Positions 39,468-49,571 of a stretch of DNA of 64,000 nucleotides are shown in pieces. Numbering within the stretch: the first letter of the stretch is position 1; every line of letters starts with the position of its first letter. The stretch lies in contig NZ_JAHKQO010000001.1 of the NCBI RefSeq assembly GCF_018861065.1, positions 18,729-82,728 on the forward strand, given 5' to 3'. The DNA comes from Paraglaciecola arctica (GTDB lineage: Bacteria; Pseudomonadota; Gammaproteobacteria; Enterobacterales; Alteromonadaceae). A program made the translations under genes and the position numbers. A model generated the notes under the pieces. The model saw nothing but the letters and a program-made list of their open reading frames with translations. It was not told where the DNA came from and did no database searches.

Positions 39468-40199
39468 ATGACATATCTAGAGTATCTATTATGGGGGTAT
39501 TTCATCTTGAATCCCCTGTACATTTTTTTGACTTATAAAAAAGAAAAACAAAACGTTATTGCTCAGCCATCACTGCGTGTTGGCTTGTATGTTAGTTGGA
39601 TGTTACATCTTATTTTACCGGTAATTGTTTTGATGGTGCTTATCAACCAAACCGCAATTTCATTAGAAAGCATTGGTTTAAAATGGCAAATGGACTTGGC
39701 TAATTTACTTGGTATCGTGGCTGTGTTAGCGCTTTGTGGATATTTTTTATTTTCACTCAAACAACTCAAGAACAACACTACTGAACACTCAACAATTAGA
39801 AAACAACTTGCCTATATTCGATGGATGACGCCGTCTAATTCTAGAGAGGCGCGTTATTTCATTTTAGGATTATCTATTACTGCGGGTATTTGTGAAGAAA
39901 TTCTGTTTCGAGGTTATCTAATGCAGGTGCTCGGGGGCTATTTTCCAACCTATATGGTCGTAATCATTTCGAGTCTTGTGTTTGGTTTACCACATATATA
40001 CCAAGGTCCGATTCACATCTTACGAACGGCCATTCTGGGGGCAACTATGGCGTTGATTTATCTTTTTACTGACTCACTTATTGTTCCAATTATTCTGCAT
40101 GCCTTGCTCGATATGTATGGTGGAGCAATGGCCTACATTGTTTTTTCAAATGATTCAGGGCAACACTTAGACGAAACTCTACCAAGTGAGTCTCATTGA
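39468..40199 (+). CDS. CPBP-family intramembrane metalloprotease
   Basis: An integral membrane protein of about 243 residues with six or more hydrophobic segments. It carries the CAAX-protease/bacteriocin-processing (CPBP, formerly Abi) motifs: EEILFRGYL with the EExxxR metal/catalytic pattern, the second-motif histidine in FGLPHIYQG and a third in HALLDMYGG. I use the ATG at 39468 because GGGAA precedes it; a GTG at 39456 is an alternative. The substrate is unknown; family members are linked to self-immunity or to processing of peptides in the membrane. Confidence 0.82.
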   Translation: MTYLEYLLWGYFILNPLYIFLTYKKEKQNVIAQPSLRVGLYVSWMLHLILPVIVLMVLINQTAISLESIGLKWQMDLANLLGIVAVLALCGYFLFSLKQLKNNTTEHSTIRKQLAYIRWMTPSNSREARYFILGLSITAGICEEILFRGYLMQVLGGYFPTYMVVIISSLVFGLPHIYQGPIHILRTAILGATMALIYLFTDSLIVPIILHALLDMYGGAMAYIVFSNDSGQHLDETLPSESH

Positions 40200-40302
40200 T
40201 CACTTTAATAGTGTGGAATTAATGATCACATTAATCGCGTGTAAATTGAAAATAGAGCGTGGACATATTCTAGGCCGTTGTCTGGCAGCTAGTGATTGTG
40301 CA

Positions 40303-40827
40303 TCATCTGGTTGTTGGAAAACGTTTCTGAATCCGCTGTTTCCATGCCTTTTTGACTGATAATCGCCACAGATAATTTAAACTAACATACCCGATGGCAC
40401 TAAATACTAAAGAACAAATTATACATCCAACGATAAATGCAGGACCTATGGTTTCAATACTTTGAACAACCCAGTCCCAATTTAGCTCAAAAGTAAATTT
40501 TCTTTCTGGTGAGCCCAGCACAGTTGTGCCTACTAAATAGGCGCCGTAAAAAATAGGAGGCATAGTAAACGGATTAGTGATCCATACTGTTGCCACTGAT
40601 AATGGCAAATTTACTCGCAGTGGAATTGCCATAGCTGCGGCTAACCACATTTGAAAAGGTATTGGCCAAAAGGCAAAGAATAAACCTACTGCAAAGGCAC
40701 CAGATGCAGAGCGTCGGTTCAAATGCCAAAGATTAGGATCATGCAGTAAAGTACCAAATACAGAAAGAATTTTTTGGTCTTTAACTTTTTGGGGGCTAGG
40801 CAGAAAGCGCTTAATAAACTTTTTCAG
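40303..40827 (-). CDS. DUF2062 membrane protein with apparent non-standard start codon
   Basis: Small inner-membrane protein of about 174 residues. Typical DUF2062 features are LHDPNLWHLNRRS, GLFFAFWPIPFQM, ITNPFTMPP and two C-terminal hydrophobic segments. The region KKFIKRFLPSPQK upstream of LHDPNLWH is in frame and matches the start of family members, but no ATG, GTG or TTG precedes it. The frame is closed by TAG shortly upstream, leaving ATT at 40830-40828 or CTG at 40827-40825 as starts, with GAGA upstream. Starting at the TTG at 40722 would delete the conserved N-terminus. Function is unknown. Confidence 0.75.
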   Translation of the reverse strand: MKKFIKRFLPSPQKVKDQKILSVFGTLLHDPNLWHLNRRSASGAFAVGLFFAFWPIPFQMWLAAAMAIPLRVNLPLSVATVWITNPFTMPPIFYGAYLVGTTVLGSPERKFTFELNWDWVVQSIETIGPAFIVGCIICSLVFSAIGYVSLNYLWRLSVKKAWKQRIQKRFPTTR

Positions 40828-40882
40828 AATAGTTCTCTATACTTTAATTTCATGCAGCAACGGATCGCATATACCAGTAACA

Positions 40883-43171
40883 ATGGACAGTAAACTTCTC
40901 AGTTTCATAGCCGCTTCGTTCACGTCGTTATTGTGGACTAGTTTGCCTTCCATCGATATCACTATATTAATACTATTTTGTACTTGCCTAATAATAAGAA
41001 AATATCAACACCTAGGTTGCTTTTTACTCGGCATAGTCTGGATGGCGAGTGTAGGGCATTGGCAATACACTTTGCAACTATCTTCCGAACAAACTAGTCG
41101 AGCAATACAAATAATAGGCGAGGTAAAGAGCGTCGTTATTGCAGATCAAAATATTCGTTTTAATCTGCGGGTCACACATATTGAAGGTAAGGCGCTAATG
41201 TTTTCGCGAACATTCCGACTAAATTGGCGTAATCCTGGGTGGCAAGTACAACAGGGCCAAAAGGTTAAACTTACCGCTAAAGTCAAACCGCCTCATGGTT
41301 TAGCCAACGAAGCGGGATTTAACTATCAACAATGGTTGTTGAGCGAAGGGATCGTTGCCACCGGTTACGTTAAATCACACCCTGAAAATCAACTGATGGT
41401 GGATGATAAAAGCGTTAGGCAAAGGTTACTAAATCAAATGTTAGAGTTTGATTTATCTAATAGTGCTTGGCTTGCTGCCATTACCTTTGGTTATCGCGGA
41501 TTATTGCAACCGGCAGATTGGGTTTTAGTGCAAAACACTGGAGTGGCACATTTAATTGCTATATCAGGTTTGCATTTGGCGTTGGTCGCGAGTCTTAGTT
41601 ATGTATTGATAGGTTGGATAGCGGGTGCATTGATTAGTAGGTATAACTCTTTACATTTTATCAATCTGCATAATTTAGCTATGTTGTTAACCCTGTTGAC
41701 TACCCTAAGCTATTCCGCATTAGCAGGGTTTGGGTTGCCAACTTTACGAGCATGGTTAATGTTGCTTTTGTTTTCTGTGTTTTTCTTGAGAAATAAAAGC
41801 CTGAGGCCCAAAAGTCTGATTCTATGGGCCCTATGTGCTTTTATTTTAATGTTTCCACTTAGTCTGTTCGGGCTTAGTTTTTGGTTGAGCTTTTCAGCGG
41901 TGCTGATTATCTATTTTATATTTTGGCGCTGGCCAAGCAACAAAGATGGCTTTTCGCTAATGGCTCTATTGTTAGGTTTGCTCAAAATTCAACTATGTTT
42001 GGCACTTTTGATGCTGCCCTTAGTGGCTTGGCAGTTTTCCTACGTATCGTTGGTATCGCCTGTAGTTAACTTAATAGCGGTACCTATAGTCACTATGATT
42101 TTAGTTCCTATATGTATCACCGCGGTCGTTAGTTTGGCGTTTGACCCTCAATGGGCATTGCAATTATTTTTGGCTGCGGATTTTATTATAGAGTACGGAC
42201 TAAGATTTCTTGATTTCGCACTCACTCTCAATGGCGCTTATTTCAACTTACCTAAACTTCCGGCTCTAGTGTGGCTCTTGGTGTTCGTATTTGTGGTATG
42301 CCTATGTTTACCGAGTTTTTGGTTGAATAAAAAATACTTATGGCTACTTTTGTTACCTCTAACGAGCTATGTATTTACCCCACAACTGAAAACTTGGCAG
42401 ATAGATATTTTAGATGTGGGGCAGGGAGTAGCGGTATTAATAACTAAGAATAACCGCGCGATAATTTACGATGTTGGCGCCAGTTATCCATCAGGTTTTA
42501 ATATGGCAGACAGTGTGTTGTTGCCACTTTTACAGGCACGGGGATTAACTAGTAATGTTGATTTTGTGCTGCTTAGCCATGGTGATAATGACCATGCAGG
42601 CAGCTTGCCGCAGTTACTAAAAGGTATCAAACCGCCTCAGGTGTTAACCAATAAAACACACTGTCAAAAAGGTCTGAATTTAAAGTGGCAAGGGTTACGC
42701 GTTACTGCGCTTTGGCCTGATGATGCCCATAAGTACAATGATAATAACGGTTCCTGTGTGATTAAAGTATCTGATAATTTCCATAGTGTTTTATTGCCAG
42801 GCGATATTGATACAGGTATAGAAAAACAGCTCGTAAATATGTTTCCAAAACAATTACAGTCCGATATTTTACTCGCTCCCCATCATGGCAGTAATACTTC
42901 GTCCTCTAGTGAGTTTATAGGTACAGTAGGGGCTGAATATGTCATATTTAGCCAAGGCTTTATGAATCGTTGGCGGTTTCCAAGGCAAGAGGTGGTGAAC
43001 AGGTACAAAGTGTCCGCTGAACCAAGGTTATTTAGCACTTCTCAATCAGGCCAAGTCTCGTTTTTTATTGAATCAAATTCGTCGGCACCTATTATAGTAA
43101 AAACCTTCAGACAAGATATGTATCCCTATTGGTACGCTAATTCGCTCGGATTACAGAAATTACCAGATTGA
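40883..43171 (+). CDS. comEC: ComEC/Rec2-family DNA internalization channel protein
   Basis: Polytopic inner-membrane protein of 762 residues expected to carry single-stranded DNA across the inner membrane during natural transformation. Two hydrophobic N-terminal segments and a DUF4131-like soluble part precede the competence core, with GVAHLIAISGLHLALVAS and FGLPTLRAWLMLLLF. The C-terminal third is a metallo-beta-lactamase-fold domain with IDILDVGQGVAVLI, SHGDNDHAG (His566) and LLAPHHGSNTSSS. It corresponds to E. coli YcaI and precedes msbA as in that genome. No other competence genes are in the window. Confidence 0.92.
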   Translation: MDSKLLSFIAASFTSLLWTSLPSIDITILILFCTCLIIRKYQHLGCFLLGIVWMASVGHWQYTLQLSSEQTSRAIQIIGEVKSVVIADQNIRFNLRVTHIEGKALMFSRTFRLNWRNPGWQVQQGQKVKLTAKVKPPHGLANEAGFNYQQWLLSEGIVATGYVKSHPENQLMVDDKSVRQRLLNQMLEFDLSNSAWLAAITFGYRGLLQPADWVLVQNTGVAHLIAISGLHLALVASLSYVLIGWIAGALISRYNSLHFINLHNLAMLLTLLTTLSYSALAGFGLPTLRAWLMLLLFSVFFLRNKSLRPKSLILWALCAFILMFPLSLFGLSFWLSFSAVLIIYFIFWRWPSNKDGFSLMALLLGLLKIQLCLALLMLPLVAWQFSYVSLVSPVVNLIAVPIVTMILVPICITAVVSLAFDPQWALQLFLAADFIIEYGLRFLDFALTLNGAYFNLPKLPALVWLLVFVFVVCLCLPSFWLNKKYLWLLLLPLTSYVFTPQLKTWQIDILDVGQGVAVLITKNNRAIIYDVGASYPSGFNMADSVLLPLLQARGLTSNVDFVLLSHGDNDHAGSLPQLLKGIKPPQVLTNKTHCQKGLNLKWQGLRVTALWPDDAHKYNDNNGSCVIKVSDNFHSVLLPGDIDTGIEKQLVNMFPKQLQSDILLAPHHGSNTSSSSEFIGTVGAEYVIFSQGFMNRWRFPRQEVVNRYKVSAEPRLFSTSQSGQVSFFIESNSSAPIIVKTFRQDMYPYWYANSLGLQKLPD

Positions 43172-43241
43172 TAGTTGGGGAATTTGGCCCTAACAGTTAC
43201 ACTACCAAGGTATTTAAACTTCTTCAGATAATTATCATTTA

Positions 43242-45014
43242 ATGAGCAAACAAAGCAATTTAGACAATAAAGTTCCAAGCAACATTTTCAAACGGTTTCG
43301 TGTATACCTCAAAAATTTCAAGTTAGCGTTCTTAATCGCAGTGATTGGCATGATTGGTTATTCAGTGATAGACGTCTTAGTGGTGGCTCAACTTAAACCC
43401 ATAGTGGATGATAGCCTTGGAAAAGGTAACTATGAATACCTGAGGTTAGCGGCTTATTTTATCGTGCCTATTTTTATTCTGCGGGGCATTCTTAATTTTC
43501 TTGGCACATATACAGTGGCGTGGATTGGAAACAACGTAGTAATGCAAATGCGCCAGCAGCTTTTTAATCAATATATTCATTTACCCGTAGCCTTTCATGA
43601 TACTCATGGGACCGGTAAGTTAATATCTAAGGTCATTTACGATACCGAGCAGGTTTCGAATGCTGCTGGAAAAGCCCTACTGACCTTAGTAAGGGATGGC
43701 GCCTTTGTTATAGGTTTGCTGATTGCGATGTTTTATTATTCGTGGCAGTTGTCACTGATCTTTATATTAATCGGTCCTTTGGTGGCTGTTATTGTGTCTG
43801 TTGTGAGCAAACGTTTTAGGGTGGTGAGTCGACGTATTCAAGACGCCATGGGGAATTTAACCTCTGGAGTCGAACAAGTGATTAAAGGTCACAAAGTGGT
43901 CTTGATGTTTGGCGGGCAAACCCTCGAAGACAAACGATTTGCAGATAGAAATAACCATAATCGCCAGCAAAATATGAAATTAATAGTGGCGAGAATTCTC
44001 AGTGTGTCTTCAATCCAAGTGATAGCCTCTATTGCATTAGCGGTTGTGCTGTATGTCGCTAGTTTTCCAGATTTAGTGGAGTCTTTAACGCCTGGTGTAT
44101 TTGTTAGCGTCGTTGTATTTATGACGATGTTATTAAAGCCGTTAAAGCAGCTCACCACTGTTAATAGTGAATTTCAAAGAGGCATGGCCGCCTGCCTAAG
44201 TATTTTTGAAGTGTTAGATCAGGATGTTGAAGCGGATAAAGGTATTCACCGTGTGGACAGTGTAAAGGGCCAAATTGAGTTTGATAATGTGACTTTCCAT
44301 TATCCCAATAAAGAGGCCGCTGCCCTTAACAATATGTCTTTTTTAGTTAAGCCCGGAGAGACTTGCGCGTTAGTAGGACGTTCTGGTAGCGGTAAATCAA
44401 CAATATCGAGTTTGCTTACACGCTTCTATGATAATCAAACTGGTGAAATACGTTTAGATGGGGTGTTGTTAAGAGATATTCCTCTTAAAGACTTACGTCG
44501 GCAATTTGCGTTAGTGTCGCAACATGTTGTGTTATTTAACGACACTATTGCCAACAATATTGCCTATGGCTCAGAAAGTAGCGTTAGTCGCGAACAAATA
44601 TTAGCGGCGGCGAAAACGGCCCATGTAACAGAATTCTTGGAACAATTACCCGATGGTTTAGATACCGTGGTTGGTGAAAACGGCTTTATGTTGTCTGGCG
44701 GCCAGCGGCAGCGCTTAGCCATTGCTAGAGCGTTGTTATTAGACGCGCCTATTTTAATATTAGATGAAGCCACTTCTGCCTTGGATACTGAGTCTGAAAG
44801 GCTAATCCAAGATGCACTCGATCAATTACAACAAAACCGCACCAGTATTGTAGTAGCCCATAGATTATCGACAATCGAAAATGCTGACTCCATTTTAGTG
44901 ATTGAGGCTGGGGAAATTGTCGAACAAGGTAATCACCCCAGTCTATTGGCTCAAAATGGTGCCTATTCGCAGTTGTATAATATGCAGTTTGGTGAGGAGC
45001 CCGTGGTCAAGTGA
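43242..45014 (+). CDS. msbA: Lipid A export ATP-binding/permease protein MsbA
   Basis: Homodimeric ABC half-transporter of 590 residues that flips core-lipid A across the inner membrane. Residues 20-310 hold six transmembrane helices. The nucleotide-binding domain has Walker A GRSGSGKS at 379-386, the signature LSGGQRQRLAIARALLLDAP, Walker B ILILDEATSALD and the switch histidine in VAHRLSTIENAD. Its stop overlaps the lpxK start by four bases (GTGA), so the two are translationally coupled. Confidence 0.97.
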   Translation: MSKQSNLDNKVPSNIFKRFRVYLKNFKLAFLIAVIGMIGYSVIDVLVVAQLKPIVDDSLGKGNYEYLRLAAYFIVPIFILRGILNFLGTYTVAWIGNNVVMQMRQQLFNQYIHLPVAFHDTHGTGKLISKVIYDTEQVSNAAGKALLTLVRDGAFVIGLLIAMFYYSWQLSLIFILIGPLVAVIVSVVSKRFRVVSRRIQDAMGNLTSGVEQVIKGHKVVLMFGGQTLEDKRFADRNNHNRQQNMKLIVARILSVSSIQVIASIALAVVLYVASFPDLVESLTPGVFVSVVVFMTMLLKPLKQLTTVNSEFQRGMAACLSIFEVLDQDVEADKGIHRVDSVKGQIEFDNVTFHYPNKEAAALNNMSFLVKPGETCALVGRSGSGKSTISSLLTRFYDNQTGEIRLDGVLLRDIPLKDLRRQFALVSQHVVLFNDTIANNIAYGSESSVSREQILAAAKTAHVTEFLEQLPDGLDTVVGENGFMLSGGQRQRLAIARALLLDAPILILDEATSALDTESERLIQDALDQLQQNRTSIVVAHRLSTIENADSILVIEAGEIVEQGNHPSLLAQNGAYSQLYNMQFGEEPVVK

Positions 45015-46021
45015 GTTGGATAGACAATATGTGGTATTCACCTAGTTGGTACCACTGGCCCGTTATAGTCTTATTATTACCGTTGACCGCCCTGTTTTGG
45101 GGATTGTCTGGGTTACGAAGGGGGTTATTTCGACTTAAACTAAAGTCATCTAGTGAAATTTCTGTCCCGGTAATAGTGGTCGGTAATATAAGTGTAGGGG
45201 GCAATGGTAAAACGCCTCTGGTAGTCTATTTAGCTAAACGTTTAAGGCAAGAGGGATACTACCCCGGTGTATTAAGTCGAGGATATGGGGGAGAAGGAGC
45301 CAGTTATCCAATGACGGTTGATGCCGACAGTTCCGTGGTGATGGCAGGGGATGAAGCAATATTAATGCGCCGCCATATTAATTGTCCGTTAGTGGTGGAT
45401 CCCAATCGTCCAAGAGGCGCGATGCAACTTGTAGATAAACATAAATGCAACGTAATTATTTGTGATGACGGTTTACAACATTACGCCCTAAATCGAGACA
45501 TTGAAATTGTAGTGATGGATGGTCAGCGACGTTGTGGTAATCAATTGTTATTGCCCGCAGGCCCTTTACGTGAAGGTATTTGGCGTTTAAATGCAGTCGA
45601 CTTTTTAGTGTTAAACGGTGGTACGGTGATCAATGCTGAGTATTTGATGTCGCTAGAGTCGGGGAGACTAATAAATGTCAAAAACCCCAATAAAAGTATA
45701 CCCATAAAAAGTTTAACTTTGCCAATCATTGCACTAGCAGGAATTGGCAACCCGCAGCGCTTTTTTTCTCTTTTACAAAAAAAGCAAGTCAAGATAAAGG
45801 AGCAAATTAGTTTCGTAGATCATCATGTTTTTAGAGAAAGTGATATACCTGATGGTCCTGTGATAATGACAGAAAAAGATGCTGTAAAATGTACCCAGAT
45901 AGCACATGATGATTGCTGGTATTTACCTGTTAGTGCTAGTTTAACTAAACAATTTGAATCGCAACTTTTGCATAAATTAAAGCTTGTTGCCGCGAATAAA
46001 AAACAAAGTAAGAGAAAATAA
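45011..46021 (+). CDS. lpxK: Tetraacyldisaccharide 4'-kinase
   Basis: Membrane-associated kinase of 336 residues that phosphorylates the lipid A disaccharide to give lipid IVA. The N-terminal hydrophobic helix ([16 protein letters not shown]) is followed by the Walker A region [15 protein letters not shown]. Family motifs [14 protein letters not shown] and [13 protein letters not shown] are also present. It starts with GTG inside the end of msbA and overlaps the next start by one base. Confidence 0.96.
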   Translation: MSWIDNMWYSPSWYHWPVIVLLLPLTALFWGLSGLRRGLFRLKLKSSSEISVPVIVVGNISVGGNGKTPLVVYLAKRLRQEGYYPGVLSRGYGGEGASYPMTVDADSSVVMAGDEAILMRRHINCPLVVDPNRPRGAMQLVDKHKCNVIICDDGLQHYALNRDIEIVVMDGQRRCGNQLLLPAGPLREGIWRLNAVDFLVLNGGTVINAEYLMSLESGRLINVKNPNKSIPIKSLTLPIIALAGIGNPQRFFSLLQKKQVKIKEQISFVDHHVFRESDIPDGPVIMTEKDAVKCTQIAHDDCWYLPVSASLTKQFESQLLHKLKLVAANKKQSKRK

Positions 46022-46233
46022 TGGCCTTTGATAAAAAATTATTAGATATTTTAGCCTGCCCCGTATGTAAGGGTAAATTATTGTACCAGAATGAGCAGGC
46101 TCAGCTTATCTGTAAATTTGACCGCTTAGTTTATCCAATCCGTGAAAATATTCCGGTGCTATTGGAATCTGAAGCCAAACAAGTGTCGAGTGATGAAATG
46201 GAACTGCTGTTAAAACACTTAACATTTTTGTAG
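46021..46233 (+). CDS. ycaR: Trm112/YcaR-family small protein
   Basis: A 70-residue protein with the family opening [14 protein letters not shown], then [21 protein letters not shown]. In eukaryotes and archaea Trm112 supports methyltransferases; the bacterial role is not settled. It overlaps the end of lpxK by one base and sits 71 bases before kdsB, as in E. coli where ycaR precedes kdsB. Only three of the four usual metal-binding cysteines are visible. Confidence 0.92.
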   Translation: MAFDKKLLDILACPVCKGKLLYQNEQAQLICKFDRLVYPIRENIPVLLESEAKQVSSDEMELLLKHLTFL

Positions 46234-46304
46234 GCCTTATATTTATAGCATCTTATAAAGTTGTTTTAGCTTTCTACGGTTATATATTTTGAAGAGATTT
46301 AAGT

Positions 46305-47060
46305 ATGCAATTTAGTGTCATAATACCTGCACGTTACGCCTCTACTCGTTTTCCTGGCAAACCTTTAGTAGAAATACAAGGTAAACCAATGGTGCAACAT
46401 GTACATGAACGTGCGCAAGAGTCTGGCGCCAGCAATATTGTGGTGGCTACAGATGATGTAAGAATTGCCAAAGCCGTGAGTGATTTTGGTGGTAAATATT
46501 GTATGACAGGCGCACATCACGAATCCGGCACTGAACGTTTGGCGGAAGTAGTGGATTTACAAAACATGTTGTCCCATGAGTTAGTTGTTAATGTACAAGG
46601 CGATGAGCCGTTTATCCCCGCCGAGAATATCCTACAGGTAGCAGAGAATCTGCATAGTCATCAACAAGCTGAAATGGCGACATTAGCAGTTCGCATCACC
46701 GATGTTGAAGACGCTTTTAACCCTAATACTGTTAAAGTGGTGATGGATAAGCAAGGTTATGCCATGTACTTTTCTCGATCGACTGTCCCTTATGACAGAG
46801 CACGTTTTCTAGATTCTGATTGCATCGATGAAATAGGTGACTTTTACTTTAGACATATTGGTATTTATGCCTATCGCGCCGGATTTATAAAACAATATGT
46901 GAATATGTCTCCTTCTGGTATTGAACAAATAGAGTCTCTCGAACAACTTCGAGTGTTGTGGCATGGTGAAAAAATACATGTGGAAGAAGCCAGAGTCACA
47001 CCACCTATTGGTATTGACACCCCAGAAGATTTGGTAAAATTAATAGCGAGTCAAAAATAA
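46305..47060 (+). CDS. kdsB: 3-deoxy-manno-octulosonate cytidylyltransferase
   Basis: Cytoplasmic enzyme of 251 residues that makes CMP-KDO for the lipopolysaccharide inner core. The nucleotide-binding start [17 protein letters not shown], then [10 protein letters not shown] and [12 protein letters not shown], and the C-terminal [16 protein letters not shown] are family signatures. It completes the lipid A/KDO group with msbA and lpxK. Confidence 0.97.
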   Translation: MQFSVIIPARYASTRFPGKPLVEIQGKPMVQHVHERAQESGASNIVVATDDVRIAKAVSDFGGKYCMTGAHHESGTERLAEVVDLQNMLSHELVVNVQGDEPFIPAENILQVAENLHSHQQAEMATLAVRITDVEDAFNPNTVKVVMDKQGYAMYFSRSTVPYDRARFLDSDCIDEIGDFYFRHIGIYAYRAGFIKQYVNMSPSGIEQIESLEQLRVLWHGEKIHVEEARVTPPIGIDTPEDLVKLIASQK

Positions 47061-47069
47061 GGAATTTTT

Positions 47070-47732
47070 ATGGCAACTGTCGTGATAACCGGAGCCAATC
47101 GAGGTATTGGTTTAGAGTTTGTAAAACAATACTTGGCCAACGGAGACAAAGTTTATGGGCTTTGTCGTAATACCAGTGATGAACTCAGTCAATCGAATGC
47201 AAAGGTGATAGATAAGGTTGATGTAGGTAGCCCAGAGTGTCTAGAAAAAACACTGTCTTCACTTAGTGATCTAAAAATCGATCTATTGATCAATAACGCA
47301 GGAGTATTGGCAAACGAGTCGTTAGAACATATGTCACCCATTACCCTTGAGTATCAATTTAGAGTGAACGCAATGGGGCCATTGTTGGTGACTCAGATGC
47401 TTAGACAACAATTGGTTAAGGGAGCAAAAGTAGCATTAATTACTAGCAGAATGGGGTCGGTAACCGACAATACTTCTGGAGGACGTTATGGTTATCGTAT
47501 GTCTAAAGCTGCTTTAAATATAGCGGGAGTGTCCTTGGCTCATGATTTAAAGGCACAAGAAGTAGCGGTTGCTCTGTTACACCCTGGCTACGTGCAAACC
47601 GATATGGTGAATAATCGCGGTGATATTGCTAGTAGCGTCGCCGTAGAGCGAATGATGCAACGAATTGAAGAGCTAAACCTAACCAATACAGGTAGCTTTT
47701 GGCATTCAAATGGCGAAGTGTTGCCTTGGTAA
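47070..47732 (+). CDS. Short-chain dehydrogenase/reductase
   Basis: A 220-residue SDR with the cofactor motif TGANRGIG at residues 6-13, the NNAG motif and the catalytic pair in YGYRMSKAALN. The C-terminal region includes LLHPGYVQTDM, placing it near the CsgA/carbonyl-reductase-like SDRs. It begins nine bases after kdsB and overlaps ycaQ by 23 bases, so it has been inserted into the conserved lpxK-ycaR-kdsB-ycaQ neighbourhood. Substrate unknown. Confidence 0.88.
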   Translation: MATVVITGANRGIGLEFVKQYLANGDKVYGLCRNTSDELSQSNAKVIDKVDVGSPECLEKTLSSLSDLKIDLLINNAGVLANESLEHMSPITLEYQFRVNAMGPLLVTQMLRQQLVKGAKVALITSRMGSVTDNTSGGRYGYRMSKAALNIAGVSLAHDLKAQEVAVALLHPGYVQTDMVNNRGDIASSVAVERMMQRIEELNLTNTGSFWHSNGEVLPW

Positions 47733-48951
47733 CTTTGTCATCTTACCTCTTATTGAACTCACCCAGAAACAGGCCTGTAAGTTAGCCCTTGTTAGTCAAG
47801 GGCTACATAAAAACAATCCCTTTGGGCAAGGTCTCACAGGTGTAACCGCTACCTTAAAACAACTCAGCTATGTTCAGATAGATTCTATCTCAGTGATCCA
47901 ACGGGCCCATCATCATTGTTTGTGGAGCCGCGTTAAAAATTATCAACCTGAATTTCTTGAACAACTCATTGCACAGCAACAAATCTTTGAATATTGGTCC
48001 CATGCTGCTGCGTACCTGCCAATGCAAGACTACCGTTTTTCATTACCTAAAAAACGCGCCGTCGCTTCAGGCGAGAAACATTGGCGCGATAAAAATCCTA
48101 TTGCGGAAAAGCGAGTCTTACAAAGAATTAAGCAAGAAGGTCCTCTGCGTGCTGCCGATTTTGAACACAAAGGCAACCACAAGAGTAGTGGCTGGTGGGA
48201 TTGGAAACCCGATAAAGTGGCCTTAGAACAACTCTTTATTGAAGGTGAGTTAATGGTTGTAAAAAGGCTAGGTTTTCAAAAGGTTTATGATTTAACTGAG
48301 CGAGTGTTACCATCCTCAATAGACACCACAGTTCCTACTGTTAGAGAATACGAGCGTTATTTAATAGAGCGTTATTTGTGTGCCCATGGTTTTGCGTCAG
48401 CCCAGCAAATTAGTTACTTACGCAAAGGGATGCGCAGTCAACTAACCGAAACCTGCCAACAAATGCTCGAAAACAAAGAGTTGCAGCCAATAACTGTTGG
48501 AGGTAAAGCGTATTATGCGCTCCCCAATGCCACTGACTTACTGAAACATTCGATTAGCCGCGATCAAGTGCATATATTGTCACCATTCGATAACCTAGTG
48601 ATCCAACGCAAACGACTCTCCGATATCTTTGGTTTTGATTATCAAATCGAATGTTATGTGCCAGCACATAAAAGGCAGTATGGTTACTTCAGTTTACCCT
48701 TGTTATGGGGGGCGCAATTTGTGGGGCGAATGGACGCTAAGGTAGATCGTAAAACCCAAGTCCTATATATTCAAAATTTGCATTTAGAAACCAACAAAAC
48801 TGAAAAGTTTATAGAGGTATTGAAGCCAGTCTTGCTAAGTTTTATGGAATTTAACAGTGCAAATCAAATACAAGTTCGTCAGGTGACGAGTCAAGTCTAC
48901 TTACAGGGAAATACAATAGCAGACGTTAAAAAACGCCTGCAAGCCTTTTAA
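47710..48951 (+). CDS. ycaQ: Winged-helix DNA glycosylase family protein YcaQ
   Basis: A protein of about 413 residues of the HTH_42/AlkZ family. E. coli YcaQ unhooks alkyl interstrand DNA crosslinks as a base-excision glycosylase. The catalytic Q-x-D motif is QID at residues 56-58 (LSYVQIDSISVIQRAHHH). The tail has the ILSPFDNLVIQRKRL and GRMDAKVDRK segments common to the family. The only usable start is the ATG at 47710 inside the preceding SDR gene, a 23-base overlap, so translation may be coupled. In E. coli ycaQ lies between lpxK and ycaR; here it has moved behind kdsB and the SDR. Confidence 0.9.
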   Translation: MAKCCLGNFVILPLIELTQKQACKLALVSQGLHKNNPFGQGLTGVTATLKQLSYVQIDSISVIQRAHHHCLWSRVKNYQPEFLEQLIAQQQIFEYWSHAAAYLPMQDYRFSLPKKRAVASGEKHWRDKNPIAEKRVLQRIKQEGPLRAADFEHKGNHKSSGWWDWKPDKVALEQLFIEGELMVVKRLGFQKVYDLTERVLPSSIDTTVPTVREYERYLIERYLCAHGFASAQQISYLRKGMRSQLTETCQQMLENKELQPITVGGKAYYALPNATDLLKHSISRDQVHILSPFDNLVIQRKRLSDIFGFDYQIECYVPAHKRQYGYFSLPLLWGAQFVGRMDAKVDRKTQVLYIQNLHLETNKTEKFIEVLKPVLLSFMEFNSANQIQVRQVTSQVYLQGNTIADVKKRLQAF

Positions 48952-48959
48952 TTTAGGTT

Positions 48960-49331
48960 TTAGGCAAATCTCTTTTGAAGGTAAGCAATAATTTCAGAAG
49001 ATTCATACAACCATTGGGTTCCGTCTTCATTTTCAATACGTAAGCACGGAGTTTGCACTTTGCCTCCTTCGCGAAGCAACTCTTCTCTAAAAGGAGAGCC
49101 TTGTGAGGCATTGCGTTTAACAATTGGCAGATTCATTTTATGCATGGCTCTACGAGTTTTGATGCAAAACGGACACGCAAAAAACTGATATAAAGACAAT
49201 TTTTGTAATTCTAGCTCTACTTGTTGTTGCGCTTGGGCACTACGTTTTAGTTTTGAACCACGGGTGACAAAGTCAATTGCGGCAATTAAACCACCCAATA
49301 AGTTACGAATAAGGTTAATCAATAGTTTCAT
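48960..49331 (-). CDS. Glutaredoxin-like protein with N-terminal hydrophobic helix
   Basis: A 123-residue protein. Residues 1-22 are a hydrophobic, probably membrane-associated helix. Residues 45-123 form a glutaredoxin/GST-N fold with the active site CPFC (Cys53, Cys56), followed by VQTPCLRIENEDG and YESSEIIAYL. It is expected to carry out glutathione-dependent disulfide reduction at the inner membrane. Its stop is convergent with ycaQ, nine bases apart. It resembles the first half of the tandem protein at 31628. Confidence 0.82.
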   Translation of the reverse strand: MKLLINLIRNLLGGLIAAIDFVTRGSKLKRSAQAQQQVELELQKLSLYQFFACPFCIKTRRAMHKMNLPIVKRNASQGSPFREELLREGGKVQTPCLRIENEDGTQWLYESSEIIAYLQKRFA

Positions 49332-49571
49332 CTATACAGCTCGGTGAATATGGAAAATAAAAGTCAAACGCGATTATAACCTTTACCTGTACATCTTTAA
49401 ACTTTGCTGGCTCGGGGTATATCAAAATCAAAGGTATTCAGGATGTTAAACTATAAAAGTTAGCACCAGTATCTAGTGTCCATGAATAAAGTAACTGATA
49501 AGATCCGTTGCGAATATTTAAAAGATTAGTTGTGGTAGTGAACCTAAACAAAGATAAGGGCGAAACAAAAA

